From Ahrensia marina (GTDB lineage: Bacteria; Pseudomonadota; Alphaproteobacteria; Rhizobiales; Rhizobiaceae): DNA of 64,000 nt. Below are positions 18,366 through 26,379 of this stretch, piece by piece. A program made the translations under genes and the position numbers. Under the pieces are notes generated by a model. It saw only the letters and a program-made list of their open reading frames with translations. It was not told the DNA's origin and made no database searches. Every line of letters begins with the position of its first letter. Within the stretch, counting starts at the first letter, position 1. The DNA is taken from positions 28,851 to 92,850 of the forward strand of contig NZ_JXMU01000008.1 in assembly GCF_001293565.1 (NCBI RefSeq). Reading direction: 5' to 3'.

Positions 18366-19523
18366 ATGACGATTGTTCCGGTAAAATCAGCAGATGTCGA
18401 TGCGGCGGAAGTTTCCTGGTTCGCGCCGATATGTTCAGATGACTACCGTCATTTAGGTGTTCCGGATGGTGATCTTCGCTCATCATGGGAAAATACCAGT
18501 AAAATTGTCCAGCGCGCAGACGAACTTGGTTTCAGAAATTGTCTTTGTCCTTCCTCTTATCAGGTTGGCATGGACACGTGGACATTTGCTTCCGGACTGG
18601 CGCCTATAACTCAGAATATCAATCTTTTGGCGGCTATTCGTTGCGGTGAGGTGCATCCGGTCATGCTTGGGCGCGCCGTTGCAACCCTTGACCATATGAT
18701 GAAAGGACGCTTGACGCTGAATGTTATTTCCTCGCCATTTCCCGGTGAGCAGGCGTCAAGTGAATACCGTTACCAGCGCTCGACCGAAGTTGTTGAAATT
18801 CTGCGCCAGTGCTGGACGCAGGACGAAATCAATTATGAGGGCGAGATCTATAACCTCAAAGGGCTGACGACAGATCCGGTTCGTCCGTACCAGCAAAACG
18901 GCGGACCTTTATTGTATTTCGGTGGCTATTCACCGGACGCTGTCGAGCTTTGTGCGAAACATTGCGATGTATATCTGATGTGGCCGGAGCCTGAAGAACT
19001 TATCGCGGAGCGTATACAAAACGTTGCAGCGCGGGCCACGGCGCATGGCCGCACCATCGATTATGGTTTGCGGGTACATATGATTGTGCGTGATACAGAG
19101 CAGGAGGCATATGAATATGCGGACGAGCTTGTAAGCAAGCTTGACGATGAAAAGGGTAAGGAAATCCGCGAGCGTGCGCTGGATGCCAAAAATTACGGTG
19201 TTGCGTTACAGGCGGCCAACCGCGACCGCGCGGATGAATTCGGCTTTATCGAACCGCATCTCTGGGCAGGGGTGGGCCGTGCGCGTTCAGGCTGCGGCGC
19301 GGCACTTGTCGGATCGGTTGATCAGGTGATGAGCAAGATCGAGGCATACCAGAAAATGGGTATCCGATCATTCATCTTTTCGGGCTATCCTCATTTGGAT
19401 GAATGCGAAATATTTGGCACTAAGGTGTTGCCGCACTTGAAAACATGTTCAATGCCTCATCTATATGGACGTGTGCCGGACGAAACGCCATCAACGCCGC
19501 TTGGCAATGGCACACGTAAATAA
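18366..19523 (+). CDS. SsuD-like flavin-dependent monooxygenase (LLM class)
   Basis: The 385-residue protein belongs to the bacterial luciferase-like group and is closest in pattern to alkanesulfonate monooxygenase SsuD. Shared segments include LAAIRCGEVHPVMLGRAVATL, PLLYFGGYSPDAVELCAKHCD, LWAGVGRARSGCGAALVG and FIFSGYPHLDECEIFG. These enzymes use reduced FMN and oxygen delivered from a separate reductase. A flavin reductase is encoded two genes downstream, which supports a two-component monooxygenase. No sulfonate ABC transporter is present, so the substrate may differ from alkanesulfonates. First gene of a probable three-gene operon. Confidence 0.88.
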   Translation: MTIVPVKSADVDAAEVSWFAPICSDDYRHLGVPDGDLRSSWENTSKIVQRADELGFRNCLCPSSYQVGMDTWTFASGLAPITQNINLLAAIRCGEVHPVMLGRAVATLDHMMKGRLTLNVISSPFPGEQASSEYRYQRSTEVVEILRQCWTQDEINYEGEIYNLKGLTTDPVRPYQQNGGPLLYFGGYSPDAVELCAKHCDVYLMWPEPEELIAERIQNVAARATAHGRTIDYGLRVHMIVRDTEQEAYEYADELVSKLDDEKGKEIRERALDAKNYGVALQAANRDRADEFGFIEPHLWAGVGRARSGCGAALVGSVDQVMSKIEAYQKMGIRSFIFSGYPHLDECEIFGTKVLPHLKTCSMPHLYGRVPDETPSTPLGNGTRK

Positions 19524-19547
19524 TTGAAGGGTAATGGACTTTCCAGC

Positions 19548-20453
19548 ATGCAAATGATCAGTTTTAAAAACGATGCGCTTGAAATGAGCCGCCTTATCTA
19601 CGGTGTGTGGCGTCTGGCAGATGATGCCGATACCTCACCGGCTCATATTGTCCGTAAGGTTGAGACTTGTCTGGACCAAGGCATTACAACATTTGACCAT
19701 GCTGATATTTATGGCGGTTATGTCTGTGAAAAGCTCTTTGGTGATGCGCTGAACGGGCGTGATGATCTAAAGAAAAAAATGCAGATCATAACCAAATGCG
19801 ACATCATGCTCACCGGAAAACCCTATCCGGAGCGCCGCGTAAAATATTACGATACGTCTGCTGCCCACATTAATGCTTCTGTCGAAAATTCTCTTAAGCG
19901 CATTGGTGTCGATGTTATTGACATGGTTCTGATCCATCGCCCTGATCCGATGATGGACCATCATGAAACGGGCGCAGCGCTGGACGCTCTGGTGGATGCC
20001 GGCAGGGTGCGCGGTATCGGCGTATCCAACTTCATGCCGTGGGATATCGATCTTCTGCAATCAGCAATGAAACACCCGATTTTGACCAACCAAATCGAAA
20101 TCAACATTCTGGAACATGCGCCATTTACTAATGGCCAGATTGCCAAAGCACAGCAGGCTGCTATGCCAATTATGGCATGGTCGTCTCTGGCTGGCGGACG
20201 ACTGTTCGATGCGTCCGATGAAGCGGCAAAGCGCGTCCTGCCACGCCTGAAAGAAATTGCCGCTGAGCAAAATGTCGCTGCCGATGCGGTGGCGGTTGCA
20301 TGGCTGCTTGCGCATCCAGCACAAATAATGCCGGTCATGGGCACCAATAATATCGACCGTATCGCGAAAATATCTGATGCGATGAACGTAAAAATCGACC
20401 GGGAAACATGGTTTGAACTGTGGACACTGGCCGAAGGCCATGAAGTGCCGTGA
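19548..20453 (+). CDS. Aldo/keto reductase (YdhF-like)
   Basis: The 301-residue protein is a TIM-barrel NADPH-dependent oxidoreductase resembling E. coli YdhF. Catalytic-type residues appear in DHADIYGGY (Asp/Tyr), ITKCDI (Lys) and LIHRPDP (His); VGVSNF-like GIGVSNFMPWD and TNQIEINIL follow. The ATG at 19548 aligns with the YdhF N terminus; a TTG directly after the previous stop (19524) would add eight residues. Its place between monooxygenase and flavin reductase suggests it reduces an aldehyde or ketone made by the monooxygenase. That role is inference. Confidence 0.87.
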   Translation: MQMISFKNDALEMSRLIYGVWRLADDADTSPAHIVRKVETCLDQGITTFDHADIYGGYVCEKLFGDALNGRDDLKKKMQIITKCDIMLTGKPYPERRVKYYDTSAAHINASVENSLKRIGVDVIDMVLIHRPDPMMDHHETGAALDALVDAGRVRGIGVSNFMPWDIDLLQSAMKHPILTNQIEINILEHAPFTNGQIAKAQQAAMPIMAWSSLAGGRLFDASDEAAKRVLPRLKEIAAEQNVAADAVAVAWLLAHPAQIMPVMGTNNIDRIAKISDAMNVKIDRETWFELWTLAEGHEVP

Positions 20454-20467
20454 AGGAGATTTCTCTA

Positions 20468-20968
20468 ATGAATGCCGATGCCAATATAAATCTCGATGCG
20501 CTCAACGCCAATCAGCTTAAAAAAGCGATGGGCTGTTTTGCGACCGGCGTAACCGTTGTGACGACCCATTTTGAGGGTCAGGACTACGGCATGACCTGCA
20601 ATTCCTTCAACACGGTATCGCTTGATCCGGCAATGGTGCTCTGGTCGATACGCAAAGCATCATCCAGCCATGATGCGTTTGCAAATGCAAAAGGTTATAC
20701 GGTCAATATTCTGGCAGCAGAGCAGGCCGATGCCGCAATGCGTTTCACTAAAGGTGCCCATGCTGATCGTTTTGCAGAGGTGGAAGTGCGCCGTCTTGAA
20801 AGCGGGCGCTTGATTTTACCTGAAGCAAGCGCGTGGTTTGACTGCGATATCAACCAGATTGTGAGTGCAGGGGACCATGACATTCTTATCGGACGCGTGC
20901 GCGCCTTTGCATCAGGTGAAAAAATGCCGCTAACTTACATCGGCGGCAAGTTCGTTACGCTGGGCTAA
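20468..20968 (+). CDS. Flavin reductase (HpaC-like)
   Basis: The 166-residue protein has the flavin reductase fold: MGCFATGVTVVTT, TCNSFNTVSLDPAMVLWSI, and a final HDILIGRV and YIGGKF. It would reduce FMN or FAD with NAD(P)H and pass it to the monooxygenase encoded upstream. The ATG at 20468 has AAGGAG nine bases upstream; the GTG at 20450 overlapping the previous stop is less likely. The last 39 bases overlap the end of the convergent transporter gene. Confidence 0.9.
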   Translation: MNADANINLDALNANQLKKAMGCFATGVTVVTTHFEGQDYGMTCNSFNTVSLDPAMVLWSIRKASSSHDAFANAKGYTVNILAAEQADAAMRFTKGAHADRFAEVEVRRLESGRLILPEASAWFDCDINQIVSAGDHDILIGRVRAFASGEKMPLTYIGGKFVTLG

Positions 20969-21838
20969 ACGCTTTTTTCTCTCGCTGCGTAATTGCCAGA
21001 GCGAGTGACCGATCAGCGCGCAGATCAAAATTGTTCCGCCGATGAGCGTGTTTCGAGTCGGCACTTCCAAAAAGATCATCCACACCCAGATGGGTGCCAG
21101 AACAGTTTCCAAAAGATAGAACATCGCAACTTCCGGACCTGAAAGATATTTCGGTCCTGTGGCAAGGCACCAGAAGGCAATGGGAATAATGATCACGCCA
21201 TTGGCGATTGTCCACCACGGGGCGTCAAGATGAAATGCCGAAACACCGCCTTTTGACAGCAGGATACCAGCAGCCAGAATAGTCGGTAATATACCGCCGA
21301 TCATCGGCGCAAAACCCATATCCTTGCCGCTCATGCGCGCAAATACGATGCCCAAAGACAGGCCGAATGAGGCGGCAACAGCGCACAAATCACCAAAATA
21401 ATTGCCGCTTTGAATGCTTTCCGAAACGATCAGAAACACCGCGAAAACCATAATCGCCATGGTAATCAGCGTTGCCGGTTTGGGTCTTTCGCGCAAAAGC
21501 ACCCAACCAAGCAAGGCCGAGAATATGGTGGTTGATGTCAGAATAAAGACGAGATTGGCGGTGGTCGTATTGAACACGGCGGCGACAAAAGCAATCGCGC
21601 TCAAACCATAACAGCCTGCTACGATTATTCCTGCGCGTCCCGGCAGAAGCGAAACGCTTTTTCCTTTGCGAAGACTTAAGAAAATCCAACACAGCAGCGC
21701 GACTGCCAGACCCAGCCCGGAGCGGGTGAACTGCGCCGACCACTCATCGCCGCCGCCGAGCCTGATAAGGGGAATGTCGATGGTCAACACCATACCGCCG
21801 AAGCCGGTAATCAGCAGACCTTTTTGATAGGGTGTCAT
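20930..21838 (-). CDS. EamA/DMT family transporter
   Basis: The 302-residue protein has ten predicted membrane spans arranged as two EamA repeats (about 5-140 and 155-285), ending in a basic tail (RSERKKRL). DMT transporters move small metabolites, often outward. It converges on and overlaps the flavin reductase gene by 39 bases; the next gene upstream on its strand is bpt. Substrate cannot be told from sequence. A link to the monooxygenase operon is possible but the strand arrangement does not show it. Confidence 0.87.
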   Translation of the reverse strand: MTPYQKGLLITGFGGMVLTIDIPLIRLGGGDEWSAQFTRSGLGLAVALLCWIFLSLRKGKSVSLLPGRAGIIVAGCYGLSAIAFVAAVFNTTTANLVFILTSTTIFSALLGWVLLRERPKPATLITMAIMVFAVFLIVSESIQSGNYFGDLCAVAASFGLSLGIVFARMSGKDMGFAPMIGGILPTILAAGILLSKGGVSAFHLDAPWWTIANGVIIIPIAFWCLATGPKYLSGPEVAMFYLLETVLAPIWVWMIFLEVPTRNTLIGGTILICALIGHSLWQLRSERKKRLAQRNELAADVS

Positions 21839-21859
21839 AATGCGCTTTATCCACTTGGT

Positions 21860-22615
21860 TTATTTACCGCGGTAAAGCTCCCATCCATTCGGGGTCAAGT
21901 GCTGTTGCGGCTTAAAGCGCGACTTGTATTCCATTTTTGGTGAGTCGGCGACCCAATAACCAAGATAAACAAATGGCAGACCTTGGGCATTGGCGCGGCT
22001 GATATGATCCAGAATTATCCATGTGCCCAGAGACTTAAATTCCGAGTCAGGATCAAAGAATGAATAGACCATGGAATAACCGTCGCTCATCCGGTCACAT
22101 AAGGAAACGCCCACGAGCGGACCTTCACCTTGGCCGGTTATAAAACTGTCGGGACCGCGCCGACGGTATTCGATGACTTTGGTGTTCACATGCGTATCTT
22201 CCACCATCATCGCATAGTCCAGCGCTGTCATGTCCGACATGCCACCGTCACGATGCCGTGAATCCAAATAGGCGCGAAAGAGCGAGAATTGCTCGGATGT
22301 CGGCTCTGCATTGTGCTCGACACCGATAAGATCCTGATTGGCGTTGATAATGCGCCGCATACTTTTTGTCGGCTTGAATTCGTCAGCCATGATGCGGATG
22401 GAGATACAGCTGCGGCAGGATTCACATGCCGGACGATAGGCTATATTCTGACTGCGCCGGAAACCGCCCTGGGTTAAAAGCTCGTTCATTTCCGATGCTT
22501 TTTCACCGACAAGATGCGTGAAAACCTTCCGCTCCATCTGGTCCTCAAGGTAAGGGCAGCGGGACGGCGATGTTAAGAAAAACTGCGGTGTCTTTGTATC
22601 GTGCTGTGTCATCAT
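21860..22615 (-). CDS. bpt: Leucyl/arginyl-tRNA-protein transferase, Bpt type
   Basis: The 251-residue protein fits the bacterial Bpt group of aminoacyl-tRNA-protein transferases. The N-terminal part has clustered cysteines (CPYL and ACESCRSC) and the C-terminal part has the GNAT-like fold with [18 protein letters not shown], and [20 protein letters not shown]. Family members add leucine or similar to proteins with N-terminal Asp or Glu, marking them for ClpS/ClpAP. The initiator is one of two adjacent ATGs at 22615 or 22612. Confidence 0.92.
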   Translation of the reverse strand: MMTQHDTKTPQFFLTSPSRCPYLEDQMERKVFTHLVGEKASEMNELLTQGGFRRSQNIAYRPACESCRSCISIRIMADEFKPTKSMRRIINANQDLIGVEHNAEPTSEQFSLFRAYLDSRHRDGGMSDMTALDYAMMVEDTHVNTKVIEYRRRGPDSFITGQGEGPLVGVSLCDRMSDGYSMVYSFFDPDSEFKSLGTWIILDHISRANAQGLPFVYLGYWVADSPKMEYKSRFKPQQHLTPNGWELYRGK

Positions 22616-22680
22616 CACCCGGAAAGCTTGTCAGGGTAAAATTGGTCACAAATCGAAAAACGTCAAGGTGTCACTTTTTG

Positions 22681-23124
22681 CTATCTGTCCGAGCGAATGA
22701 CCCGTGTTCCCAGCGCAAGGTCGTGCAAAGTGCGTTTGTCTTCCAGCAGCAATGGCGCCAGCAAGAGCGGCATAAAAATAGCCGTTGTTGCCCAGAAAAG
22801 CACCGCATGAACAATGGCCGTCATTGAATCGATCCGCTGGCCGTCATAGCGCGACAGCTTGATGCTCATCATCTGCATGCCCCATGTTGCCTGTTTCTCA
22901 CCGCCAACGGTCCACGCGATGTAGATACCGGCGACCAACATGCCCAAAATAGGATAGAGCAGCCATGCGGCACCCAAAGTCGCAACACCAAGAACGGCAA
23001 TAAGAGGAACAGCCACAGCGATCAGGATCAAAATCATCGCATAATCGATAACAAAGGCAAATATCCGCCGTGTGCGCACACCGTCCAAAAGGAGCCAGTT
23101 CTGCTTTTCAATATCGGTGCTCAT
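22681..23124 (-). CDS. RDD family membrane protein
   Basis: The 147-residue protein starts with an Arg-rich segment (GVRTRRIFAFVIDY) holding the RDD-type R and D residues. It has three membrane spans, and TWGMQMMSIKLSR is the typical second motif of the family. The ATG at 23124 is chosen because GAGGA lies ten bases upstream. Function of the family is mostly unknown; some members have been linked to ion homeostasis. It lies between hemB and bpt on the same strand, with a 57-base gap from hemB. Confidence 0.87.
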   Translation of the reverse strand: MSTDIEKQNWLLLDGVRTRRIFAFVIDYAMILILIAVAVPLIAVLGVATLGAAWLLYPILGMLVAGIYIAWTVGGEKQATWGMQMMSIKLSRYDGQRIDSMTAIVHAVLFWATTAIFMPLLLAPLLLEDKRTLHDLALGTRVIRSDR

Positions 23125-23181
23125 AAAATATTCATCCTCGATTTGTGTATAGGATGCACATGGGGACAAAGCGGAGGAATT

Positions 23182-24183
23182 TCAATTCCTTGCCAGATTC
23201 TCGGCTATTCTTGGTGCGAAATATGTCAATACGCCATCGCAGCCGGCACGTTTGAAGGCCAGCAGGCTTTCCATCATAACGCGCTCGCCGTCGATCCAGC
23301 CATTTGCGGCGGCAGCTTCAATCATCGAATATTCGCCTGATACCTGATAGGCAAATGTCGGCATTTGAAATGTGTCTTTCAGACGCCGGCATATATCCAG
23401 ATAGGGCATGCCGGGCTTGACCATGATCATGTCGGCACCCTCTGCAATATCCTGTTCGGTTTCGCGGATGGCTTCGTCTGAGTTGGCCGGATCTATATAG
23501 TAGGTCTTCTTGTCGCCCTTTAATAGGCCGGATGTGCCAATCGCTTCGCGGTATGGGCCGTAATAGGCAGAAGCAAATTTGGTGGCATAGGACATGATCG
23601 CAACGTCGGATTGATTGGCCGAATCAAGCGCATCACGAATGGCGCCGATCCTTCCGTCCATCATATCTGATGGCGCAATAATGTCTGCACCCGCCTGCGC
23701 CTGCAAAACAGAGGCGCGGGCGATAATGTCGACAGTTTCATCATTGATAATGACGCCGTCGCGTAGAACACCGTCATGTCCATGGTTGGTAAACGGGTCA
23801 AGGGCGCTGTCGGTCATCAAGCCGATTTGCGGAACGGCGCTCTTGATGGCTGTGATTGCGCGCATGATGACATTGTCTTCATCAAGAATATGCGAGCCGG
23901 TAATATCTTTTTTCTCGAGCGGTATATTGGCAAAAGGCGCAATCAGCGTAATGCCAAGGTCATGCGCCTTTTTGGCCGCCTCGACAGCCATATCCACACT
24001 CAGGCGCGAAACGCCCGGCATCGCATCGATCGGCTGCGCCTGGTTTTCACCTTCAACAAGGAAAATAGGCCAGATCAAATCATTCACAGTGATCTGGTTT
24101 TCGCGCACGAGATTGCGTGACCATTCGGCTTTGCGCATGCGTCGTAACCGGCGCCCTTGAACAATGTCATCAATATTGCGCAT
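23182..24183 (-). CDS. hemB: Delta-aminolevulinate dehydratase (porphobilinogen synthase)
   Basis: The 333-residue protein joins two 5-aminolevulinate molecules to porphobilinogen in the cytosolic heme pathway. Two Schiff-base lysines lie in YATKFASAYYGP and MIMVKPGMPYLD. The metal region reads DSALDPFTNHGHDG, with Asp where zinc enzymes have Cys, so it should be of the magnesium-dependent type common in Alphaproteobacteria. The ATG at 24183 follows a TTG and is the more likely start. It is divergent from the DUF6163-like gene and feeds the heme needed by ctaA, the b561 and the P450 in this window. Confidence 0.96.
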   Translation of the reverse strand: MRNIDDIVQGRRLRRMRKAEWSRNLVRENQITVNDLIWPIFLVEGENQAQPIDAMPGVSRLSVDMAVEAAKKAHDLGITLIAPFANIPLEKKDITGSHILDEDNVIMRAITAIKSAVPQIGLMTDSALDPFTNHGHDGVLRDGVIINDETVDIIARASVLQAQAGADIIAPSDMMDGRIGAIRDALDSANQSDVAIMSYATKFASAYYGPYREAIGTSGLLKGDKKTYYIDPANSDEAIRETEQDIAEGADMIMVKPGMPYLDICRRLKDTFQMPTFAYQVSGEYSMIEAAAANGWIDGERVMMESLLAFKRAGCDGVLTYFAPRIAENLARN

Positions 24184-24284
24184 CAATTTATTCCATTTTG
24201 CCTATGAATAACTCGTGCTGGACGTATCACGGGACTTTGCATTTAGCCAAGAGCTGGGATAGCAAATTATAAAGAGGGGTAATG

Positions 24285-24749
24285 ATGCCTCTTGATCTCT
24301 GGTTTGACGCGATGCTCGACACGATACATAGCAATGGTACGCAGCGCACATTTATTGCGTCATTATATATATGGTTTCTGCGCGTCATGGCAGCGCTGTG
24401 CCTTGCCGCCGCACTGCTCAACTGGGCGCAGCTTACAGGGATTACACAGAACGGCGAATTGCGGTTCGATAATCTGGATACCCATTGGCGCATGCTCAAG
24501 ACTGTTTTGGCGGTGATTTTGCCCGCAGCCGGGCTTGGTCTCTGGATGACACAATCATGGGGTGTTGTGTTGTGGCTGTTCTCTATGGGGCTGGAGCTGA
24601 TGGCCTATGGCGTGTGGACAGATCTGTTCGAGCCACGGCCGATGACACTGATTACCCACAGCATCGCGATCGCTTTCCTGCTGGTTTTATCTATTGGTTT
24701 GTTTACTGAAAGACGCCGTATGCAGCGTATCGGAATTGAACACCTGTAA
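24285..24749 (+). CDS. DUF6163-like membrane protein
   Basis: The 154-residue protein has four likely membrane spans. In Hyphomicrobiales a membrane protein of this kind commonly sits just upstream of ldtR, as here. GAGGGG precedes two adjacent ATGs; the second (24285) has the better spacing. There is no catalytic motif. The stop codon lies inside the first copy of a repeat that recurs before ldtR. Confidence 0.75.
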   Translation: MPLDLWFDAMLDTIHSNGTQRTFIASLYIWFLRVMAALCLAAALLNWAQLTGITQNGELRFDNLDTHWRMLKTVLAVILPAAGLGLWMTQSWGVVLWLFSMGLELMAYGVWTDLFEPRPMTLITHSIAIAFLLVLSIGLFTERRRMQRIGIEHL

Positions 24750-24760
24750 GAGCTTGTTAA
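24745..24760 (+). repeat. Direct repeat upstream of ldtR, copy 1
   Basis: The 16-base word TGTAAGAGCTTGTTAA occurs here and again at 24782. This copy contains the TAA stop of the preceding gene. The two copies are 37 bases apart start to start, about three and a half helical turns. A regulator-binding role is inferred. Confidence 0.8.
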
Positions 24761-24781
24761 GCAAAAAATAGATTGGGACAG

Positions 24782-24797
24782 TGTAAGAGCTTGTTAA
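24782..24797 (+). repeat. Direct repeat upstream of ldtR, copy 2
   Basis: Exact second copy of TGTAAGAGCTTGTTAA, 89 bases before the ldtR start. It lies in the probable ldtR promoter region, so autoregulation by LdtR or binding by another factor is possible. Confidence 0.8.
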
Positions 24798-24885
24798 CGC
24801 TGGCTTTTAATTCGAATTTTATACGTCTTCGATAGGTTGAACTCACAAGCCGAGAAAACATCGGCAAATATACAGTGAGGCTACA

Positions 24886-25398
24886 ATGTTAAACGAAGTT
24901 AAAACAGTGGGGGAATCCCACTCGTCAACAAATCAATCATCCACCAGTAAACTCTATCTTGAATCATTGCAGTTGGTCGAGCGTCTGCATCACCGCCTTC
25001 AGGAGGTTGTGAAAGACGAATTTGACCGTCAGGGCCGCAATGATATCAACGCTGTTCAGGCAATTCTTTTGTTTAACATTGGTGATGGTGAACTCACGGC
25101 CGGTGAACTGCGTTCGCGCGGATATTATCTGGGTTCGAACGTTTCTTATAACATCAAGAAACTGGTTGAACTTGGCTTTATCAATCACGAGCGTTCACGT
25201 TCAGACCGCCGTTCAGTGCGCATCAGCCTGACAGATGCGGGCATTGCAGTCGCAAAATCTGTTTCAGCGCTTTATGATCGCCATGTTGCATCAATTGAAA
25301 CCGTCGGCGGTATCGGGGATGCCGAATTTGAGGCGATGAACCGCACAATGCAGCGTTTGGACCGTTTCTGGAACGACACAGTCATGTACCGCCTCTAA
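24886..25398 (+). CDS. ldtR: LdtR-type MarR family regulator
   Basis: The 170-residue protein has the MarR winged helix. Recognition segment GELRSRGYYLGSNVSYNIKKLVELGFI and wing SRSDRRSVRISLT are flanked by dimerisation helices. Its wording closely matches LdtR, described in Liberibacter and relatives as an activator of an L,D-transpeptidase gene and a stress response regulator. In this window the L,D-transpeptidase gene lies 1 kb downstream on the same strand. Two exact 16-base direct repeats precede the gene. A hairpin terminator follows. Confidence 0.9.
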   Translation: MLNEVKTVGESHSSTNQSSTSKLYLESLQLVERLHHRLQEVVKDEFDRQGRNDINAVQAILLFNIGDGELTAGELRSRGYYLGSNVSYNIKKLVELGFINHERSRSDRRSVRISLTDAGIAVAKSVSALYDRHVASIETVGGIGDAEFEAMNRTMQRLDRFWNDTVMYRL

Positions 25399-25420
25399 GT
25401 TTTTGTAAGAGGTCAGATAG

Positions 25421-25450
25421 AGCGTCGCATATTCATGCGGCGCTTTTTTT
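25421..25450. terminator. Terminator between ldtR and the convergent DUF1295 gene
   Basis: AGCGTCGCAT (25421-25430) and ATGCGGCGCT (25435-25444) form a ten-base stem with one G-T pair and a four-base loop, followed by seven further T residues. It ends ldtR transcription and may also act for the opposite gene. Confidence 0.88.
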
Positions 25451-25460
25451 GTTTGGAATG

Positions 25461-26249
25461 TTATTTCTTGCCTTGTTTATTAAACGGCAAAAGCATTGGC
25501 GTCGTCTTTTTATAGGCTGAATAGGCAGGTCGGCTGCGCTCCAGATGTTTTTCTGTAAGCGGTATCGATACTGTAATCATAACGAACGTCAAAAGAGCAG
25601 GGCCGGCGAAGCTGATGAATGAGCCGGAAAGTGCAAAAGCTGCAAGCGATATGCCCCACCACAGAACGATTTCGCCAAAATAGTTCGGATGCCGCGAAAG
25701 CTTCCATAGGCCGTTTTTGACCAGTGCAAGAGATTTTGCGCTGTGACCCGCGTTTGCTTTGCCCGTGATCAACTGAAAATCCGACACCCATTCATATATA
25801 AAGCCGGCCAGAAATATCACTATGCCTAACCAGAACAATACAGGCATCGTCGCAAAATCGGTCCCGAATGCGACATGAAGAGGGGCTGCAATTAGCCAGA
25901 GCAGAACGGTTTGCAAAAGAAAAACAGTAAACAGGCTTTTCCACCAGAAGCCGCGGCCACCGTTTTTGCGCATCATCTGATAGCGTCCATCCTCTTCAAG
26001 AGTGCCGTGGTGACGGTTTACCAGATAACCGGCCAATCTCAGCGCCCATAATATAACGGCCCCAAACAAAACCCATTCGTAAAACGAGCCTGTTCCAAGC
26101 AGGTAAAGGTTGATCCCGCCAATAACCGCAAAACCTGGCCCCCAATAATAGTCAATAACCCCTGCATCTTGTGTCATGACATTGATTAGCCATATTCCGG
26201 TGAAACAAGTTAACGTGACCATAAACGTCAATGCGAGAGCGATGTACAT
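25461..26249 (-). CDS. DUF1295 (steroid 5-alpha-reductase-like) membrane protein
   Basis: The 262-residue protein has six to seven membrane spans. It carries the family C-terminal pattern of isoprenylcysteine methyltransferase/steroid reductase-like enzymes: GLWKLSRHPNYFGEIVLWWG and a later PLTEKHLERSRPAYSAYKKTTPML-like tail. The family is thought to bind a nucleotide or SAM cofactor at this region; the reaction of bacterial DUF1295 members is unknown. It lies between ldtR and the L,D-transpeptidase gene, on the opposite strand. Confidence 0.88.
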   Translation of the reverse strand: MYIALALTFMVTLTCFTGIWLINVMTQDAGVIDYYWGPGFAVIGGINLYLLGTGSFYEWVLFGAVILWALRLAGYLVNRHHGTLEEDGRYQMMRKNGGRGFWWKSLFTVFLLQTVLLWLIAAPLHVAFGTDFATMPVLFWLGIVIFLAGFIYEWVSDFQLITGKANAGHSAKSLALVKNGLWKLSRHPNYFGEIVLWWGISLAAFALSGSFISFAGPALLTFVMITVSIPLTEKHLERSRPAYSAYKKTTPMLLPFNKQGKK

Positions 26250-26309
26250 AAATCCGGGATTACCTTCTGGTGGTCGCGCGATTGTTATTATGGTTTGCGC
26301 TTTGTTAAG

Positions 26310-26339
26310 TTGACGATGTTACGAAGCACTACATATTAT
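26310..26339 (+). promoter_or_regulatory. Candidate promoter for the L,D-transpeptidase gene
   Basis: TTGACG (26310-26315) and TATTAT (26334-26339) are separated by 18 bases and lie about 40 bases before the ATG. The -35 box is preceded by GCTTTGTTAAG, which resembles the core of the direct repeats found before ldtR. Pattern-based only. Confidence 0.5.
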
Positions 26340-26379
26340 AGTTTCGCAATCTTATTTGTATCCACTACGCGGGAAACCA

